From assembly GCA_013153475.1 (NCBI GenBank), contig JAADEJ010000003.1, positions 1 through 46,364 on the forward strand: 46,364 nt of DNA. Direction: 5' to 3'. Below are positions 17,820 to 26,742 of this stretch, piece after piece. This DNA is from Campylobacterota bacterium. GTDB lineage: Bacteria; Campylobacterota; Campylobacteria; Campylobacterales; Hydrogenimonadaceae. Both the position numbers and the translations under genes were made by a program. The first letter of the stretch is position 1. Every line of letters starts with the position of its first letter. The notes beneath the pieces are model-generated. The model did not search any database. It was given only the letters and a program-made list of their open reading frames with translations, and was not told the origin of the DNA.

Positions 17820-18608
17820 CTAGCGCTTGAGGTTGTTGACAATCTGAAGCATCTCGTCGCTGGTGGTAATCGCTTTGGAGTTGGCCTCATAGGCCCGCTG
17901 ACCGGTAATGAGATCGGTCATCTCTTCCACCAATTGAACGTTGCTCATCTCCACAAACCCCTGGCGAATCTGCCCCAGCCCGTCCTGCCCGGGCACCCCT
18001 TCAATCGGATCGCCCGAGGCGGAGGTGTTGATGTAAAGGTTGTCACCCAGCGAATGGAGCCCCGCGGGGTTGATGAAGTTGGTCAACTGGATCTGACCGA
18101 TCTCCGTCGCCTCCTGCTGGCCCGCCTGAAGCACAGAAACCGTCCCGTCGGTGCCGATGCTAATCGCCGTGGCGTCTTCGGGGATGACGATCTCGGGCGA
18201 AAGCGTATAGCCGTCGGAGTTGACGATGGTGCCGGTGGCATCCACTTTAAAGGCGCCGTTGCGGGTATAGGCTTCGGTACCGTCGGGCAAAATCACTTTG
18301 AAAAAGCCGTTGCCCGTAATAGCCAGGTCAAGGTTGTTGCCGGTCTCTTTGAAGTTGCCCTGGCTGAACTGCTTGCTGATCGCCGTGGGGCGCACACCAA
18401 GTCCCACGGAGATACCGGTGGGTGAGCGGGTAATCTCGCTGGTAGAAGTTCCCGCGTACTCGGCGGTCTGGTAAAAAAGATCGGCAAACTCGGCCCTTTG
18501 CTTTTTGTAGCCGATGGTGTTGACGTTGGCGATATTGTTGGAAGTGGTGTCAATCTGGATCTGCTGTCCAATCATGCCGGTAGCGGCGGTATAAAGGGAA
18601 CGAATCAT
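17820..18608 (-). CDS. flgG: Flagellar distal rod protein FlgG
   Basis: 262 residues, typical FlgG length. The N-terminal rod signature [20 protein letters not shown] followed by [13 protein letters not shown] is present, as is the C-terminal helix [20 protein letters not shown]. No signal peptide, as expected for a protein exported by the flagellar type III system. It follows the flgF/flgG2-like gene by 13 bases with an AAGGAGAG site before its ATG, and the pair shares the sigma54-type promoter at 19492-19507. Confidence 0.95.
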   Translation of the reverse strand: MIRSLYTAATGMIGQQIQIDTTSNNIANVNTIGYKKQRAEFADLFYQTAEYAGTSTSEITRSPTGISVGLGVRPTAISKQFSQGNFKETGNNLDLAITGNGFFKVILPDGTEAYTRNGAFKVDATGTIVNSDGYTLSPEIVIPEDATAISIGTDGTVSVLQAGQQEATEIGQIQLTNFINPAGLHSLGDNLYINTSASGDPIEGVPGQDGLGQIRQGFVEMSNVQLVEEMTDLITGQRAYEANSKAITTSDEMLQIVNNLKR

Positions 18609-18621
18609 CTATCTCTCCTTC

Positions 18622-19458
18622 TTAGGCTTTCAACGAAGCCAGTTTGTTGATGGCGTCCTGGTTCATGTCATCCATCTGGGTTCTCATCACTTTCTGATAC
18701 ATCTCCACCAGCCGGTTGGTCTCGATCAGTTCGGTCATCTCCATGACGGGGTTGACATTGCTTTTTTCCAGCGTAAATTGCCGTACCGCCCCGCTGTTTT
18801 GCACCGGGCGCATCTCTTTGGCCAGGTCTTTGCCGGGCATGGCGAACAGGTTGTCCCCCTCGGCTTTCAGATCCTGCGGGTTATCCACGCTGACAATCAT
18901 CAATTCATCGCTTTGCTGGGGCGCGTCCATGGCGGTCTGCTCCAAAATCTCCACCTTGCCGTCTCTATCTACCGTCACTTTCAGGGCCGTTTCGGGAATC
19001 GTAACCCCCTGCCCGCTTTTGAAATAGCTGCTTGAGAGCACCTTATACCCCTCTTTGGTCACCAACTCGCCCTTTTCGTTCAGGTTAAAGGCCCCGTTGC
19101 GCGTCAGGCGGATGCCCGAAGGGGTCTCCACGGCGAAAAAGAGATTCTCCTGTGACAGCGCCAAATCCAGCGGGTTGTCGGTGCGCTCCATCGGTCCCAT
19201 GGAAAAGTCGGTATACTCTTCTACCATACGGGGCACCCGGTTGACGGTCCGGTTGACGAAGCGAGCCGCCTCACGGGTCTGGTTGGCCAGCGGCAACTCA
19301 TCCCGGCTATCCTGTGCCAGCCGCAGATAATCCCCGAAAATCGCGTTTTTCTGCTTGTAGCCGTCGGTACGGACGTTGGCCAGGTTCTGGCTGATCATAT
19401 CGAGTCGGTTAAACTGGGTAACCATACCGCCCGTTACGTCGTAATAACCGCTTTGCAT
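18622..19458 (-). CDS. flgF: Flagellar rod protein FlgF / FlgG2
   Basis: 278 residues from the ATG at 19458, which has AAGGAG five bases upstream; an in-frame start at 19473 would place that site inside the gene. It has the rod protein N-terminus SGYYDVTGGMVTQFNRLDMI and SQNLANVRTDGYKQ, the beta-rich middle, and the C-terminal MEMTELIETNRLVEMYQKVM. It is the paralogue of the FlgG encoded next to it. In Campylobacter jejuni the equivalent gene is called flgG2 and lies just before flgG. Confidence 0.9.
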   Translation of the reverse strand: MQSGYYDVTGGMVTQFNRLDMISQNLANVRTDGYKQKNAIFGDYLRLAQDSRDELPLANQTREAARFVNRTVNRVPRMVEEYTDFSMGPMERTDNPLDLALSQENLFFAVETPSGIRLTRNGAFNLNEKGELVTKEGYKVLSSSYFKSGQGVTIPETALKVTVDRDGKVEILEQTAMDAPQQSDELMIVSVDNPQDLKAEGDNLFAMPGKDLAKEMRPVQNSGAVRQFTLEKSNVNPVMEMTELIETNRLVEMYQKVMRTQMDDMNQDAINKLASLKA

Positions 19459-19491
19459 GCCGCTCCTTTTCACAACACTTCATCAAGCAAA

Positions 19492-19507
19492 AGCAAAGAG
19501 CGTTCCA
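19492..19507 (-). promoter_or_regulatory. Sigma54 (RpoN) -24/-12 promoter of flgF-flgG
   Basis: On the minus strand TGGAAC (19507-19502), five bases, then TTGCT (19496-19492). The GG and GC dinucleotides are 10 bases apart, the strict RpoN spacing. The expected transcript start lies about 20-25 bases before the flgF ATG at 19458. Rod and hook genes are RpoN-dependent in Campylobacter and Helicobacter, so the site fits the gene. Confidence 0.82.
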
Positions 19508-19608
19508 AAAAGAAATTCTCTGTTTCTATCCAGCTTTATAAATCTTTTACCGTAAATTAATGTCATTTTGGATAACATCCCCCTTACTCTCACGCAAGGA
19601 GTCCTCCT

Positions 19609-21435
19609 TTGACCGCAAAAGAGCTGAATCAGGCACTTGAGAAACTGTTTGAAGAACACAAAGACGACAAATATGTCACGTTCGAGACAATCGTCCAGGT
19701 TTTTGAAAAGCAACCCACCCTCGCCCAGGCCCGAAACATCCTGAAACTGGCCAAAAAATACGATGTCAAGATCATCACCTCCAGCGAACGGGCGATGCTG
19801 CTTAACATCGAGGAGGCCGAGAAGCGCGAAACCGAGAAGAAGCGGCTTAGCGACGACTCGCTCGAAGAGGAGTTTGACTTCACCCGCGAAAAGGAGTTGC
19901 TGGAGTGGAGCCGCAGCGACTCGCCGGTGCGGATGTACCTACGGGAGATGGGACAGATTCCCCTGCTGACCAAAGAGGAGGAGATCGAGATCTCCAAAAA
20001 GATCGAGATGGGTGAGGATATCATTCTTGACGCCATCTGCTCGGTTCCCTACCTCATCGACTTCATTCTTGATTACAAAGAGCCGCTCATTAACCGCGAA
20101 CGCCGGGTCAAGGAGCTTTTTAAGAGCTTCGAGGACAATGACAGCGACGACGATGACGAAACCGACGAGGCCAAGAAAAAGAGCGCCAAGGACGACAAGC
20201 GGGTCAAAAAGGTGGTCGAAACCTTCAAGGCGCTGGAAAAGGCCAAGAAAGATTGGCTCAAAACCCAGCAAAAGCAGATCCCCGAAGACGCCACCGAGGA
20301 AGAGAAGTTCCACTACGACCTGGTGCTGGCCTACAAGAAAAAGGTGCTCAAAGACCGCCTGCTCGACCTTGGCCCCACCTCCAAACTGATCAACGAACTG
20401 GTCAAGGCGATGGAGACGGCGCTCAAAAGCGACGAAGGGTTTGACAAGGAGCTCAAACGCCTCGAATACCGCCTGCCGCTCTTTAACGACCAGCTCAAGG
20501 CCAACCACCAGAAGATTTTGGACAATATTGTCAATATGTCCAAAGAGGAGATCGCCGCGGCGGTGCCCGAAGCGACGATGGTAAGCACCTATTTGCAGAT
20601 CAAAAAGCTCTTCCAGACCAAGGAGGCGTCCAAAGACAGCTTTAACCTTGAGCCCGAAAAGCTCCAGGAGATTCTGGAGCAGATCAAACGGGGCAAGAAG
20701 ATCAGCGAAGAGGCCAAAACCCGTATGGCCAAGTCCAACCTGCGCCTGGTTGTCTCCATCGCCAAGCGCTACACCAACCGGGGCCTGCCCTTTTTGGACC
20801 TGATCCAGGAAGGCAACATCGGATTGATGAAAGCGGTGGACAAGTTCGAGTACAAAAAGGGATACAAGTTCTCCACCTACGCCACATGGTGGATCCGCCA
20901 GGCCATCAGCAGGGCCATCGCCGACCAGGCCCGAACCATCCGCATTCCCATCCACATGATCGAAACGATCAACCGCATCAACAAGGTCACCCGCAAATAT
21001 CTCCAGGAGACCGGCAAAGAGCCCGATGTGGAGACGATCGCCAAAGAGGTGGGATTGACGGTAGACAAGGTCAAAAACGTCATCAAGATCACCAAAGAGC
21101 CCGTCAGTCTCGAAGCGCCCGTGGGTAGCGAGGAGGATGGCCGCTTTGGCGACTTCATTGAAGACAAAAGCAGCGCCAGCCCCGTCGAGGCGGTGATGAA
21201 AGAGGACCTCAAAGAGCAGATCGACGATGTGCTCGACCAGCTTAATGAACGGGAGAAAGCGGTCATCTGTATGCGCTTTGGGCTGATGGATGACGAAAGC
21301 GACCGCACGCTTGAGGAGATCGGCAAGGCGCTTAACGTCACCCGTGAACGGGTGCGACAGATTGAGAGCAGCGCCATCAAAAAACTCAAACACCCCAAAG
21401 TGGGACGGAAACTGAAAAACTACATCGAGGAGTGA
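19609..21435 (+). CDS. rpoD: Primary RNA polymerase sigma factor RpoD
   Basis: 608 residues. All sigma70 regions are visible: region 1.2 ([20 protein letters not shown]), a long acidic and lysine-rich non-conserved insert, regions 2.1-2.4 ([59 protein letters not shown]), region 3, and region 4 ([12 protein letters not shown]-type helix-turn-helix seen here as [20 protein letters not shown]). The start is TTG, supported by AAGGAG six bases upstream (19597-19602); the next methionine is about 63 codons inside. It is transcribed away from the flagellar genes. Its spacer with flgF (19459-19608) contains the RpoN site and a weakly defined rpoD promoter. Confidence 0.97.
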   Translation: MTAKELNQALEKLFEEHKDDKYVTFETIVQVFEKQPTLAQARNILKLAKKYDVKIITSSERAMLLNIEEAEKRETEKKRLSDDSLEEEFDFTREKELLEWSRSDSPVRMYLREMGQIPLLTKEEEIEISKKIEMGEDIILDAICSVPYLIDFILDYKEPLINRERRVKELFKSFEDNDSDDDDETDEAKKKSAKDDKRVKKVVETFKALEKAKKDWLKTQQKQIPEDATEEEKFHYDLVLAYKKKVLKDRLLDLGPTSKLINELVKAMETALKSDEGFDKELKRLEYRLPLFNDQLKANHQKILDNIVNMSKEEIAAAVPEATMVSTYLQIKKLFQTKEASKDSFNLEPEKLQEILEQIKRGKKISEEAKTRMAKSNLRLVVSIAKRYTNRGLPFLDLIQEGNIGLMKAVDKFEYKKGYKFSTYATWWIRQAISRAIADQARTIRIPIHMIETINRINKVTRKYLQETGKEPDVETIAKEVGLTVDKVKNVIKITKEPVSLEAPVGSEEDGRFGDFIEDKSSASPVEAVMKEDLKEQIDDVLDQLNEREKAVICMRFGLMDDESDRTLEEIGKALNVTRERVRQIESSAIKKLKHPKVGRKLKNYIEE

Positions 21436-21460
21436 TGCTCCGCGTCCCGCTTCGATGAGA

Positions 21461-21588
21461 ATGAAAAGTGAACAATGAACAATGAAAAATTGAGGATGGT
21501 TGCTTCGCAACCTTTCCATCCCAAGAATGAAAGCCGCGCTTCGCGCGGCATCCTGCCCTATTCACTGTTCACTGACCACTGTTCACTC
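21461..21588. repeat. Intergenic element with inverted 7-base repeats and two hairpins
   Basis: Downstream of rpoD the left arm 21461-21488 is four heptamers (ATGAAAA, GTGAACA, ATGAACA, ATGAAAA). The right arm 21561-21588 is four heptamers in the opposite sense (TTCACTG, TTCACTG, ACCACTG, TTCACTC). Between them are two perfect hairpins with TTC loops: GGTTGC/GCAACC at 21498-21512 and GCCGCGC/GCGCGGC at 21533-21549. The hairpins may also end rpoD transcription. No gene is supported here. Confidence 0.75.
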
Positions 21589-21610
21589 TCAAAAACCGGA
21601 GGTTTTTGAG
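21588..21610 (+). promoter_or_regulatory. Hairpin enclosing the ribosome binding site
   Basis: Perfect 10-base stem CTCAAAAACC / GGTTTTTGAG with loop GGA. The likely Shine-Dalgarno GGAGG (21598-21602) is in the loop and first stem pairs, just before the ATG at 21613, so folding could limit translation of the downstream gene. Confidence 0.55.
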
Positions 21611-21612
21611 CG

Positions 21613-22302
21613 ATGGATTTTTATGAGAAGTGGTTGGAGTACGACTACAACCCCTGGGTACTCTTTGACGCCAACGGCAAGGTGCTCACCCTCAACCAGG
21701 AGGCGCAGTTTCTCTTTGCCGAAGTCACCCCGCAGGAGATCTTCAACCTGGCGGTAACCTACGCCAACCAATCCTACGGTTTTAAAACCACCATGATGGA
21801 GTTGGAGTTTGGCAAGTACGAGTTTTTCGGCATCATGGTGGGTTACGAAGACAACGACGCCATCGCCATCCGCCTCTACCAGCGGCCGCCCGAGCGCATC
21901 GCCGAACCGCACGTCAGCCAACTGACAGCCCACAACATCTATGCCCTGATCGACCTGGCCGTCAGCACCAGCTCCATCGGGCGCGAAGCGCCCATTGCCA
22001 CGGAGCTTGACCCTACATTGCCGGAAATCAAGATTGACCCGGAGAGTTTTGTCGCCTTTTTGACCCAGGCTTTCGAGAGTATGCAAAAAAAGTCGCCGAC
22101 CCGCCTCTCTTTACTGCTCAAAACCGGTGAGACCCTAAAATTCGAGGGCAAACGCTACCCGATTTTCGCCGTCAGGATCGAAGGCGAGCCGACTTCGCAT
22201 CTACCCGAGGCCTCTTTGCGCCGGCTGGCCCAAAACCTCAACGGCTACTTTCTGCAAAAGCCGGGAGCGCTGATTCTTGAAGCGCCGCTCATTATGGCCT
22301 GA
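21613..22302 (+). CDS. Conserved hypothetical protein, PAS-like N-terminus
   Basis: 229 residues, soluble. Residues about 12-100 resemble a PAS-like fold (NPWVLFDANGKVLTLNQEAQ, then a beta-strand series ending FFGIMVGYEDNDAIAIRLYQ). After a HNIYALIDLAVSTSS helix the second half is an alpha/beta segment without a motif I recognise. The layout of a sensor part, a helix and a second domain recalls a degenerate histidine kinase, but no H-box or ATP motif is present. It follows rpoD by 177 bases filled with repeats. Ends convergent with, and 11 bases into, the membrane protein gene on the other strand. Confidence 0.65.
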   Translation: MDFYEKWLEYDYNPWVLFDANGKVLTLNQEAQFLFAEVTPQEIFNLAVTYANQSYGFKTTMMELEFGKYEFFGIMVGYEDNDAIAIRLYQRPPERIAEPHVSQLTAHNIYALIDLAVSTSSIGREAPIATELDPTLPEIKIDPESFVAFLTQAFESMQKKSPTRLSLLLKTGETLKFEGKRYPIFAVRIEGEPTSHLPEASLRRLAQNLNGYFLQKPGALILEAPLIMA

Positions 22303-22816
22303 CTTTTCCTCTTACATAAAGCCACAACGCCACGCCCCCCAGCGCTGTCGTCGCGCCCGCCAGGTACGCCACGGGCTTAAACATCTGCGCCCCAATCAGC
22401 GCATAGACGCCGTAGACTAACACCCCGTAAGCGCCCAGACGATAGAGCGATAGGGCCGGTTTGGCGGAGGCCAGGCGCGCTTTGAGAGAGGGCTTTTGCT
22501 CTTTTAGACGCGCCTTCTGCTCTTTTAAAAGGGTTTTAACGTCATCGGGAGGCGGGGTCTGCTCCTCCCACAGGCCGTACCAATCGCCGTACCCCTCGCC
22601 CGGCTCCGTCTGCTCTGAATAGGCCGACGGGGAGGTTTTGGCCCCCTCCACCATCTGCCAGTACCCAAAGGCCGAAGCGCCCATCACCAGCAACGCGCAC
22701 ACAAACCCGACCGCCAGGTTTATCAGCGCCTGCGTGCCGACCAAAGCGTAGGCCCCGCCGCCCGCAAGGGCCAAAAGAAGCGCAAGCCACCCGAAGAGTT
22801 CACCCCTCTTTCGCAT
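22292..22816 (-). CDS. Hypothetical membrane protein
   Basis: 174 residues from the ATG at 22816, chosen because it gives a 17-base overlap with the upstream gene and a G-rich site before it; a start at 22870 would overlap far more. Four hydrophobic segments are seen, two near the N-terminus (LFGWLALLLALAGGG; AVGFVCALLVMGASAFGYW) and two near the C-terminus, separated by a charged loop with two KEQKARL/KEQKPSL units. No family recognised. Membrane proteins of this kind sit beside hemL in other Campylobacterota, as I recall. Confidence 0.65.
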   Translation of the reverse strand: MRKRGELFGWLALLLALAGGGAYALVGTQALINLAVGFVCALLVMGASAFGYWQMVEGAKTSPSAYSEQTEPGEGYGDWYGLWEEQTPPPDDVKTLLKEQKARLKEQKPSLKARLASAKPALSLYRLGAYGVLVYGVYALIGAQMFKPVAYLAGATTALGGVALWLYVRGKVRP

Positions 22817-23090
22817 CGCCCCCGCTTTGGCCGTAGCGTTTGTAACGGGGATCTTCCGCCAGCTCCTCAAAGGCCTTCACCTGCTTACGGTAGGCCTTGT
22901 AGATGTTCAAAATCGCGCCGCCGACCCCCCAAAAGACGCCCAGCCAAAAGAGCCAGCCGTAACCGAACGTCTCGCGCATCCAGTACCCCAGCCCCACGCC
23001 GATGAGCACCGCCACGACAACGGAGATACCCAAAGAGAGGTCATACGCCCCCTCTACCACCTTTTTGGCGGTCTTCTTCTCCTCGGCCAT
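22800..23090 (-). CDS. AtpZ/AtpI-family membrane protein
   Basis: 96 residues with two membrane helices (about residues 17-37, ISVVVAVLIGVGLGYWM, and 42-62, GWLFWLGVFWGVGGAILNIY), which is the AtpZ/AtpI pattern. In other bacteria such proteins assist ATP synthase or transport divalent cations, but here no ATP synthase gene is near; the neighbour is hemL, which ends at the same base where this gene starts. Role uncertain. Confidence 0.7.
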   Translation of the reverse strand: MAEEKKTAKKVVEGAYDLSLGISVVVAVLIGVGLGYWMRETFGYGWLFWLGVFWGVGGAILNIYKAYRKQVKAFEELAEDPRYKRYGQSGGDAKEG

Positions 23091-24373
23091 CAGAGCGCTC
23101 CAAAGACCTCTTTGGCGTTGCGGATCGTCTCGTCAATCATCGCGTCGTTGGTTTTGGTGGAGATAAAGCCGGTCTCAAACTGGCTACAGGCGAAATAGAA
23201 TCCCCTATCGAGCATCGCGCGGTGGAAGGCGGCGAAACGCTCGGTGTCGCTGGCCAGGGCGTCGTCAAAGTTTTTGACGGGCTTATCGTTAAAGAAGAAG
23301 CCAAACATACTGCCCCGCACATCCACCTGCAAAGCGATACCGTTCTCCTCGGCCGCCGCCTTCAGGCCGTTAACCAGCCGCTCGGCCCGCATCTGCAAAA
23401 TCTCATAAACCGCCCCGTCGGCCCTGAGCTGGCGCACCGTCGCCAGCCCCGCCGCCATGGCCACCGGGTTGCCGCTGAGCGTGCCGGCCTGGTAAACCGG
23501 CCCGTCGGGGCTGAGTTTGTCCATGATCTCAGCCCGACCCCCAAAGGCTCCCACGGGCATCCCGCCGCCGATCACCTTGCCCAGCGTCACCAGGTCGGGC
23601 CGTACCGACGTCAATCCCTGCGCCCCGGTCAGGGAGGCGCGAAACCCGCTCATCACCTCGTCAAAGATCAACAAAGCGCCGTGGGTGTCGCAAAGAGCGC
23701 GCAGTTCCTGCAAAAAGCTCTCCTCGGCGGGCACCAGCCCCATGTTACCGGCGATGGGTTCAATCACCACGCAGGCAATGTTATCGCTGGCCTCAAAGCA
23801 GGCTTTGACACTCTCGATATTGTTGTAGTCGGCCAGCAGGGTATGTTTGGCAAAGTCCGCCGGCACGCCGGGGGAGTTGGGCGAACCGAATGTCGTGGCG
23901 CCACTGCCGGCTTGCACCAAAAGCGAGTCGCTGTGGCCGTGGTAGCACCCTTTGAACTTCACAATATCGTCACGCCCCGTATAGCCGCGCGCCAGCCGAA
24001 TGGCGCTCATAACCGCCTCGGTGCCGCTGTTGACAAAACGCACCTTTTCCACCGCCTCAAAGAGGCTGACAATCTCCTCGGCCAGCTCGGTCTCCAGGGT
24101 CGTGGGTGCCCCGAAACTCAAACCCCGCCGCGCCGTCTCGAACACCGCCGCCTCCACCGTCGGGTCACAGTGGCCCAGAATCAGCGGCCCCCAGCTCTGG
24201 ACATAATCGACATACCGGTTGCCGTCGATATCAAAAAGATACCCCCCGTCGCCCCGCTCTATAAAGGGCGGGGTACCGCCTACGCTTTTGAATGCCCGAA
24301 CCGGCGAGTCGACGCCGCCGGGGATAACCCGTTTGGCCGCTTCGTACGCGGCGATGCTTTTGGTATGTTTCAC
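23090..24373 (-). CDS. hemL: Glutamate-1-semialdehyde 2,1-aminomutase
   Basis: 427 residues, standard length. Class III aminotransferase fold with [20 protein letters not shown] at the N-terminus, the [16 protein letters not shown] cofactor phosphate region, [10 protein letters not shown], and the PLP-binding lysine in [18 protein letters not shown]. It converts glutamate-1-semialdehyde to 5-aminolevulinate for tetrapyrrole synthesis. The start codon is GTG. It is divergent from the tonB gene, with a 91-base spacer, and is followed by two small membrane protein genes. Confidence 0.96.
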   Translation of the reverse strand: MKHTKSIAAYEAAKRVIPGGVDSPVRAFKSVGGTPPFIERGDGGYLFDIDGNRYVDYVQSWGPLILGHCDPTVEAAVFETARRGLSFGAPTTLETELAEEIVSLFEAVEKVRFVNSGTEAVMSAIRLARGYTGRDDIVKFKGCYHGHSDSLLVQAGSGATTFGSPNSPGVPADFAKHTLLADYNNIESVKACFEASDNIACVVIEPIAGNMGLVPAEESFLQELRALCDTHGALLIFDEVMSGFRASLTGAQGLTSVRPDLVTLGKVIGGGMPVGAFGGRAEIMDKLSPDGPVYQAGTLSGNPVAMAAGLATVRQLRADGAVYEILQMRAERLVNGLKAAAEENGIALQVDVRGSMFGFFFNDKPVKNFDDALASDTERFAAFHRAMLDRGFYFACSQFETGFISTKTNDAMIDETIRNAKEVFGAL

Positions 24374-24430
24374 GCCTTGCCCCTTGTATGAAAATTTGGG
24401 GTGATTATAAAGAAATTGCGGTTAATAAAG

Positions 24431-24436
24431 TATAAT
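24431..24436 (+). promoter_or_regulatory. Possible -10 element for tonB
   Basis: TATAAT 29 bases before the TTG start in the hemL-tonB divergent spacer (24374-24464). No good -35 box is visible at standard spacing. Confidence 0.45.
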
Positions 24437-24464
24437 AGCCGCCAAAACCCCGACCGGAGTAGCG

Positions 24465-25427
24465 TTGAATCGCCGAAAAACCGTCTCTTTACTGCTCTCA
24501 TTGCTGATCCACGCCGTGGTGCTGGCCTTTGCGTGGTGGCTTTTTCATCACCACAAGCCGCCCCAAACCGCCGCCGGCGCGCGGCGCACCACCCTGGCGC
24601 TCAAAGATTTTGTCATACCTACGCCGCCGCCGGCCGCCCCACACGCCAAAAGCGCGCCCGCACCTCGGCCGACGCCGCAAACAAACCGCCGGCCCGCTGT
24701 CAAACCCAAACCCAAACCGGCTGTCAGACCCAAACCCCGGCCCAAAAAGGCCGTACCCAAGCCAAAACCAAAAGCCAAACCGAAACCGAAAACCAAACCC
24801 CGCACCCGACCCAAACGGCCCGCACCCAAACCGTCGCGCTCCGTTAAAACACCCGAACCCAAGCGCCGCGCGCCCAGGCCGACACCCCCGCGTACCCAAT
24901 CCACACCCGCACCTGTGCCGCCGCCAAAGCCCCAACCGCAAACGCCGACGCTTCCACCCGTGCCCGCGCCAACATCCCCATCCCCCGCCTCGGCCCTGGC
25001 GGGGGCCCTGGGCGCGCCCGCCATGCCGCAGGAGGCACAAACAGGCCGGCGCAAGGCCGAGATCAAAAGCCGCATGAGTGACAGGGAGTTTCGCGCCCTT
25101 TATAAAGATGAGTTTGACCACTACTCCAAAAACCAAAAACGGTTTATCCGCAACAACCTCAACCGTATCCAGGCTATCACCCAGTATCACCTGACCCGCC
25201 GCGGCTACCCGCTTTTCGCGGCGCAACAGCATATGCAGGGCGTCAACGTGGTGGAGTTTTACCTCCACCCCAACGGCGACATCTCAGACCTTAAAATCAT
25301 CGGCTCCTCCGGCTTTGGGGTGCTGGATGACAACTCGCTTGATACCATCCGCGCCGCCTACAAAGACTACCCCCTGCCCAAAGAGACCACCAAAATCCGC
25401 TTCTATATCCACTACCGCATCTACTGA
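24465..25427 (+). CDS. tonB: TonB energy transducer
   Basis: 320 residues. A short cytoplasmic start and one membrane anchor (VSLLLSLLIHAVVLAFAWWLF, about residues 7-27, with the S-x3-H motif seen in TonB anchors) precede a long Pro/Lys-rich spacer (about residues 50-170, many PKPKP units) and a C-terminal TonB domain (about 230-320: VEFYLHPNGDISDLKIIGSS, then LDTIRAAYKDYPLP). It would transmit proton-motive energy to outer-membrane receptors such as the one at 34576. The start is TTG with CCGGAG upstream. No exbB or exbD is in the window, so it relies on partners encoded elsewhere. Confidence 0.9.
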   Translation: MNRRKTVSLLLSLLIHAVVLAFAWWLFHHHKPPQTAAGARRTTLALKDFVIPTPPPAAPHAKSAPAPRPTPQTNRRPAVKPKPKPAVRPKPRPKKAVPKPKPKAKPKPKTKPRTRPKRPAPKPSRSVKTPEPKRRAPRPTPPRTQSTPAPVPPPKPQPQTPTLPPVPAPTSPSPASALAGALGAPAMPQEAQTGRRKAEIKSRMSDREFRALYKDEFDHYSKNQKRFIRNNLNRIQAITQYHLTRRGYPLFAAQQHMQGVNVVEFYLHPNGDISDLKIIGSSGFGVLDDNSLDTIRAAYKDYPLPKETTKIRFYIHYRIY

Positions 25428-26350
25428 AAGGCCTCCAAAAGGCGCAAAGCCCCTTTGTAAACGGGCTCATCCACAAAACCGTAGCGGGGGTGCACAAAAT
25501 CACTGCGATCGGGGTTGGACTCAAAGAGCGCCACAACGGCGCGCGCCCGCGCCAACTCCTCCGCATCGGGAGCAAAAAGGGTATTGGCCACAGAGACCTG
25601 CTTGGGCGAGATACACCCTTTGGCGTGGTACCCCATAGCCCGCTCCGCCTCACACCGGGCGCGAAAGCCCACCATATCTTCGTGGCGCTGGTAGACATAG
25701 GAGACCGGCAACACGCCGACCCCGGCGCTCTCGGTCAAAAAACGGGCCAGCAGGTAGTCGTGGGTGGGGTTGCCGGGCGCCAAAACCCGCTGGGGCAGTG
25801 CCATATCCGCCAGCAGATCCAACGCCCCGAGATAAAAAGCCTCCACCCGCATATCCGGCCGCAGTTGCGCCAAATGGCGCCACGCCCCCACGGTCTCAAT
25901 GGATAGGTGCACCTTGATCTTCCCGTCAATGAGCGCCAGCGCCCGCTCCACCTCCCTGGGGGAACGGATTTTGGGAATACGGATCGCGTCGGGGGCGACG
26001 GCGTTAAGATAGGCGATCTCCTCCTCACCCCCCTCCTTTAGCGGGTTGATCCGCACCACCGTATAGGAGCGCACCGATTTCAGGGCCGACAGAAAAAGGC
26101 CGCAAAGGCGCAACGCCAAAGGCTTGAGCGCCGGGGCCACCCCGTCTTCGAGGTTGAGCACCACCATATCCGCCTCCAGGTTGTCCAGCTTGTTCAAATG
26201 GCGGATCTTATGGGCCGACAGCATCAGGGCGCTTCGGATAAAAGGCGGGCGAAAACGCGCCGTCTGACCGCCCCGACGCAGTGCTTCCAGCGCCGAAACA
26301 TCGCCGGTTTTAAGGGCGTCTTCCACCGGTGTCAGATCCTCAAAAACCAC
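25421..26350 (-). CDS. CitE-like HpcH/HpaI aldolase-fold protein
   Basis: 309 residues. It has the CitE/HpcH TIM-barrel landmarks: a start region RSALMLSAHKIRHLNKL, metal-ligand strand MVVLNLEDGVAP, VVRINPL, IRIPKIRSPREVE, LSIETVGAWRHL and FYLGALDLLADM, and GYHAKGCISPKQV near the end. Such enzymes cleave or form acyl-CoA esters of citramalate, malate or citrate. There are no citD, citF or other lyase genes nearby, so the substrate is unknown. It ends convergent with tonB (7-base overlap) and begins 2 bases after the cytochrome c gene. Confidence 0.82.
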   Translation of the reverse strand: MVFEDLTPVEDALKTGDVSALEALRRGGQTARFRPPFIRSALMLSAHKIRHLNKLDNLEADMVVLNLEDGVAPALKPLALRLCGLFLSALKSVRSYTVVRINPLKEGGEEEIAYLNAVAPDAIRIPKIRSPREVERALALIDGKIKVHLSIETVGAWRHLAQLRPDMRVEAFYLGALDLLADMALPQRVLAPGNPTHDYLLARFLTESAGVGVLPVSYVYQRHEDMVGFRARCEAERAMGYHAKGCISPKQVSVANTLFAPDAEELARARAVVALFESNPDRSDFVHPRYGFVDEPVYKGALRLLEAFQ

Positions 26351-26352
26351 GG

Positions 26353-26682
26353 CTACTCCTCATGGGTCAAAAAGGTATAGAGCGCGGCGATCTCCTTGTC
26401 GGTCAAAAAGTAGGTGGGCATCACCCTGTAGCGCCGGCTCAGGGCGCTTTTAAGGGTGGCGAAAGAGACTTTTCTGATGTCCGGCCCCCGCAGGACAACC
26501 GTTTTGTCATCCTCTTTGTAGCGGGCGATCACCTTTCCTTCCCCATGCACGCCGTGGCAGTGGACGCACCCGATACCCCGGGGGTTTTCATAGAGCATCT
26601 GACCATACTCGTACTGGGTAATGAACGAATCCTCGCCCCACGCCAACGCCGCCGCCAAAAGCCACCACATAGCCTGTTTCAC
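26353..26682 (-). CDS. Small periplasmic c-type cytochrome
   Basis: 109 residues from a GTG at 26682, which has AAAAGGCGG just upstream and yields a good signal peptide (MKQAMWWLLAAALAWG); an upstream TTG at 26700 is possible. One haem site CVHCH is followed by GEGKV, and a methionine in RRYRVMPTYFLTDKEIAAL is the likely sixth ligand, as in class I cytochromes c. Probably a soluble electron carrier. A periplasmic protein gene in this place between hemL and folD matches C. jejuni gene order as I remember it. Confidence 0.85.
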   Translation of the reverse strand: MKQAMWWLLAAALAWGEDSFITQYEYGQMLYENPRGIGCVHCHGVHGEGKVIARYKEDDKTVVLRGPDIRKVSFATLKSALSRRYRVMPTYFLTDKEIAALYTFLTHEE

Positions 26683-26742
26683 TAACCGCCTTTTAATCAA
26701 CTTTTGGGTAGGATTTTAACCAAATTGCGATTAAGGTAGCCT

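Noticed and set aside
16021-21588. CRISPR array made of the intergenic repeats
   Set aside because: Units are 7 bases with no spacers and lie in two separate gaps with unlike sequence.
22292-22870. Longer start for the membrane protein at 22870
   Set aside because: It would overlap the AtpZ-like gene by about 70 bases; the ATG at 22816 gives a normal short overlap.
24498-25268. Gly/Arg-rich frames on both strands over tonB
   Set aside because: They arise from the CCN-rich Pro/Lys spacer of TonB read in other frames.
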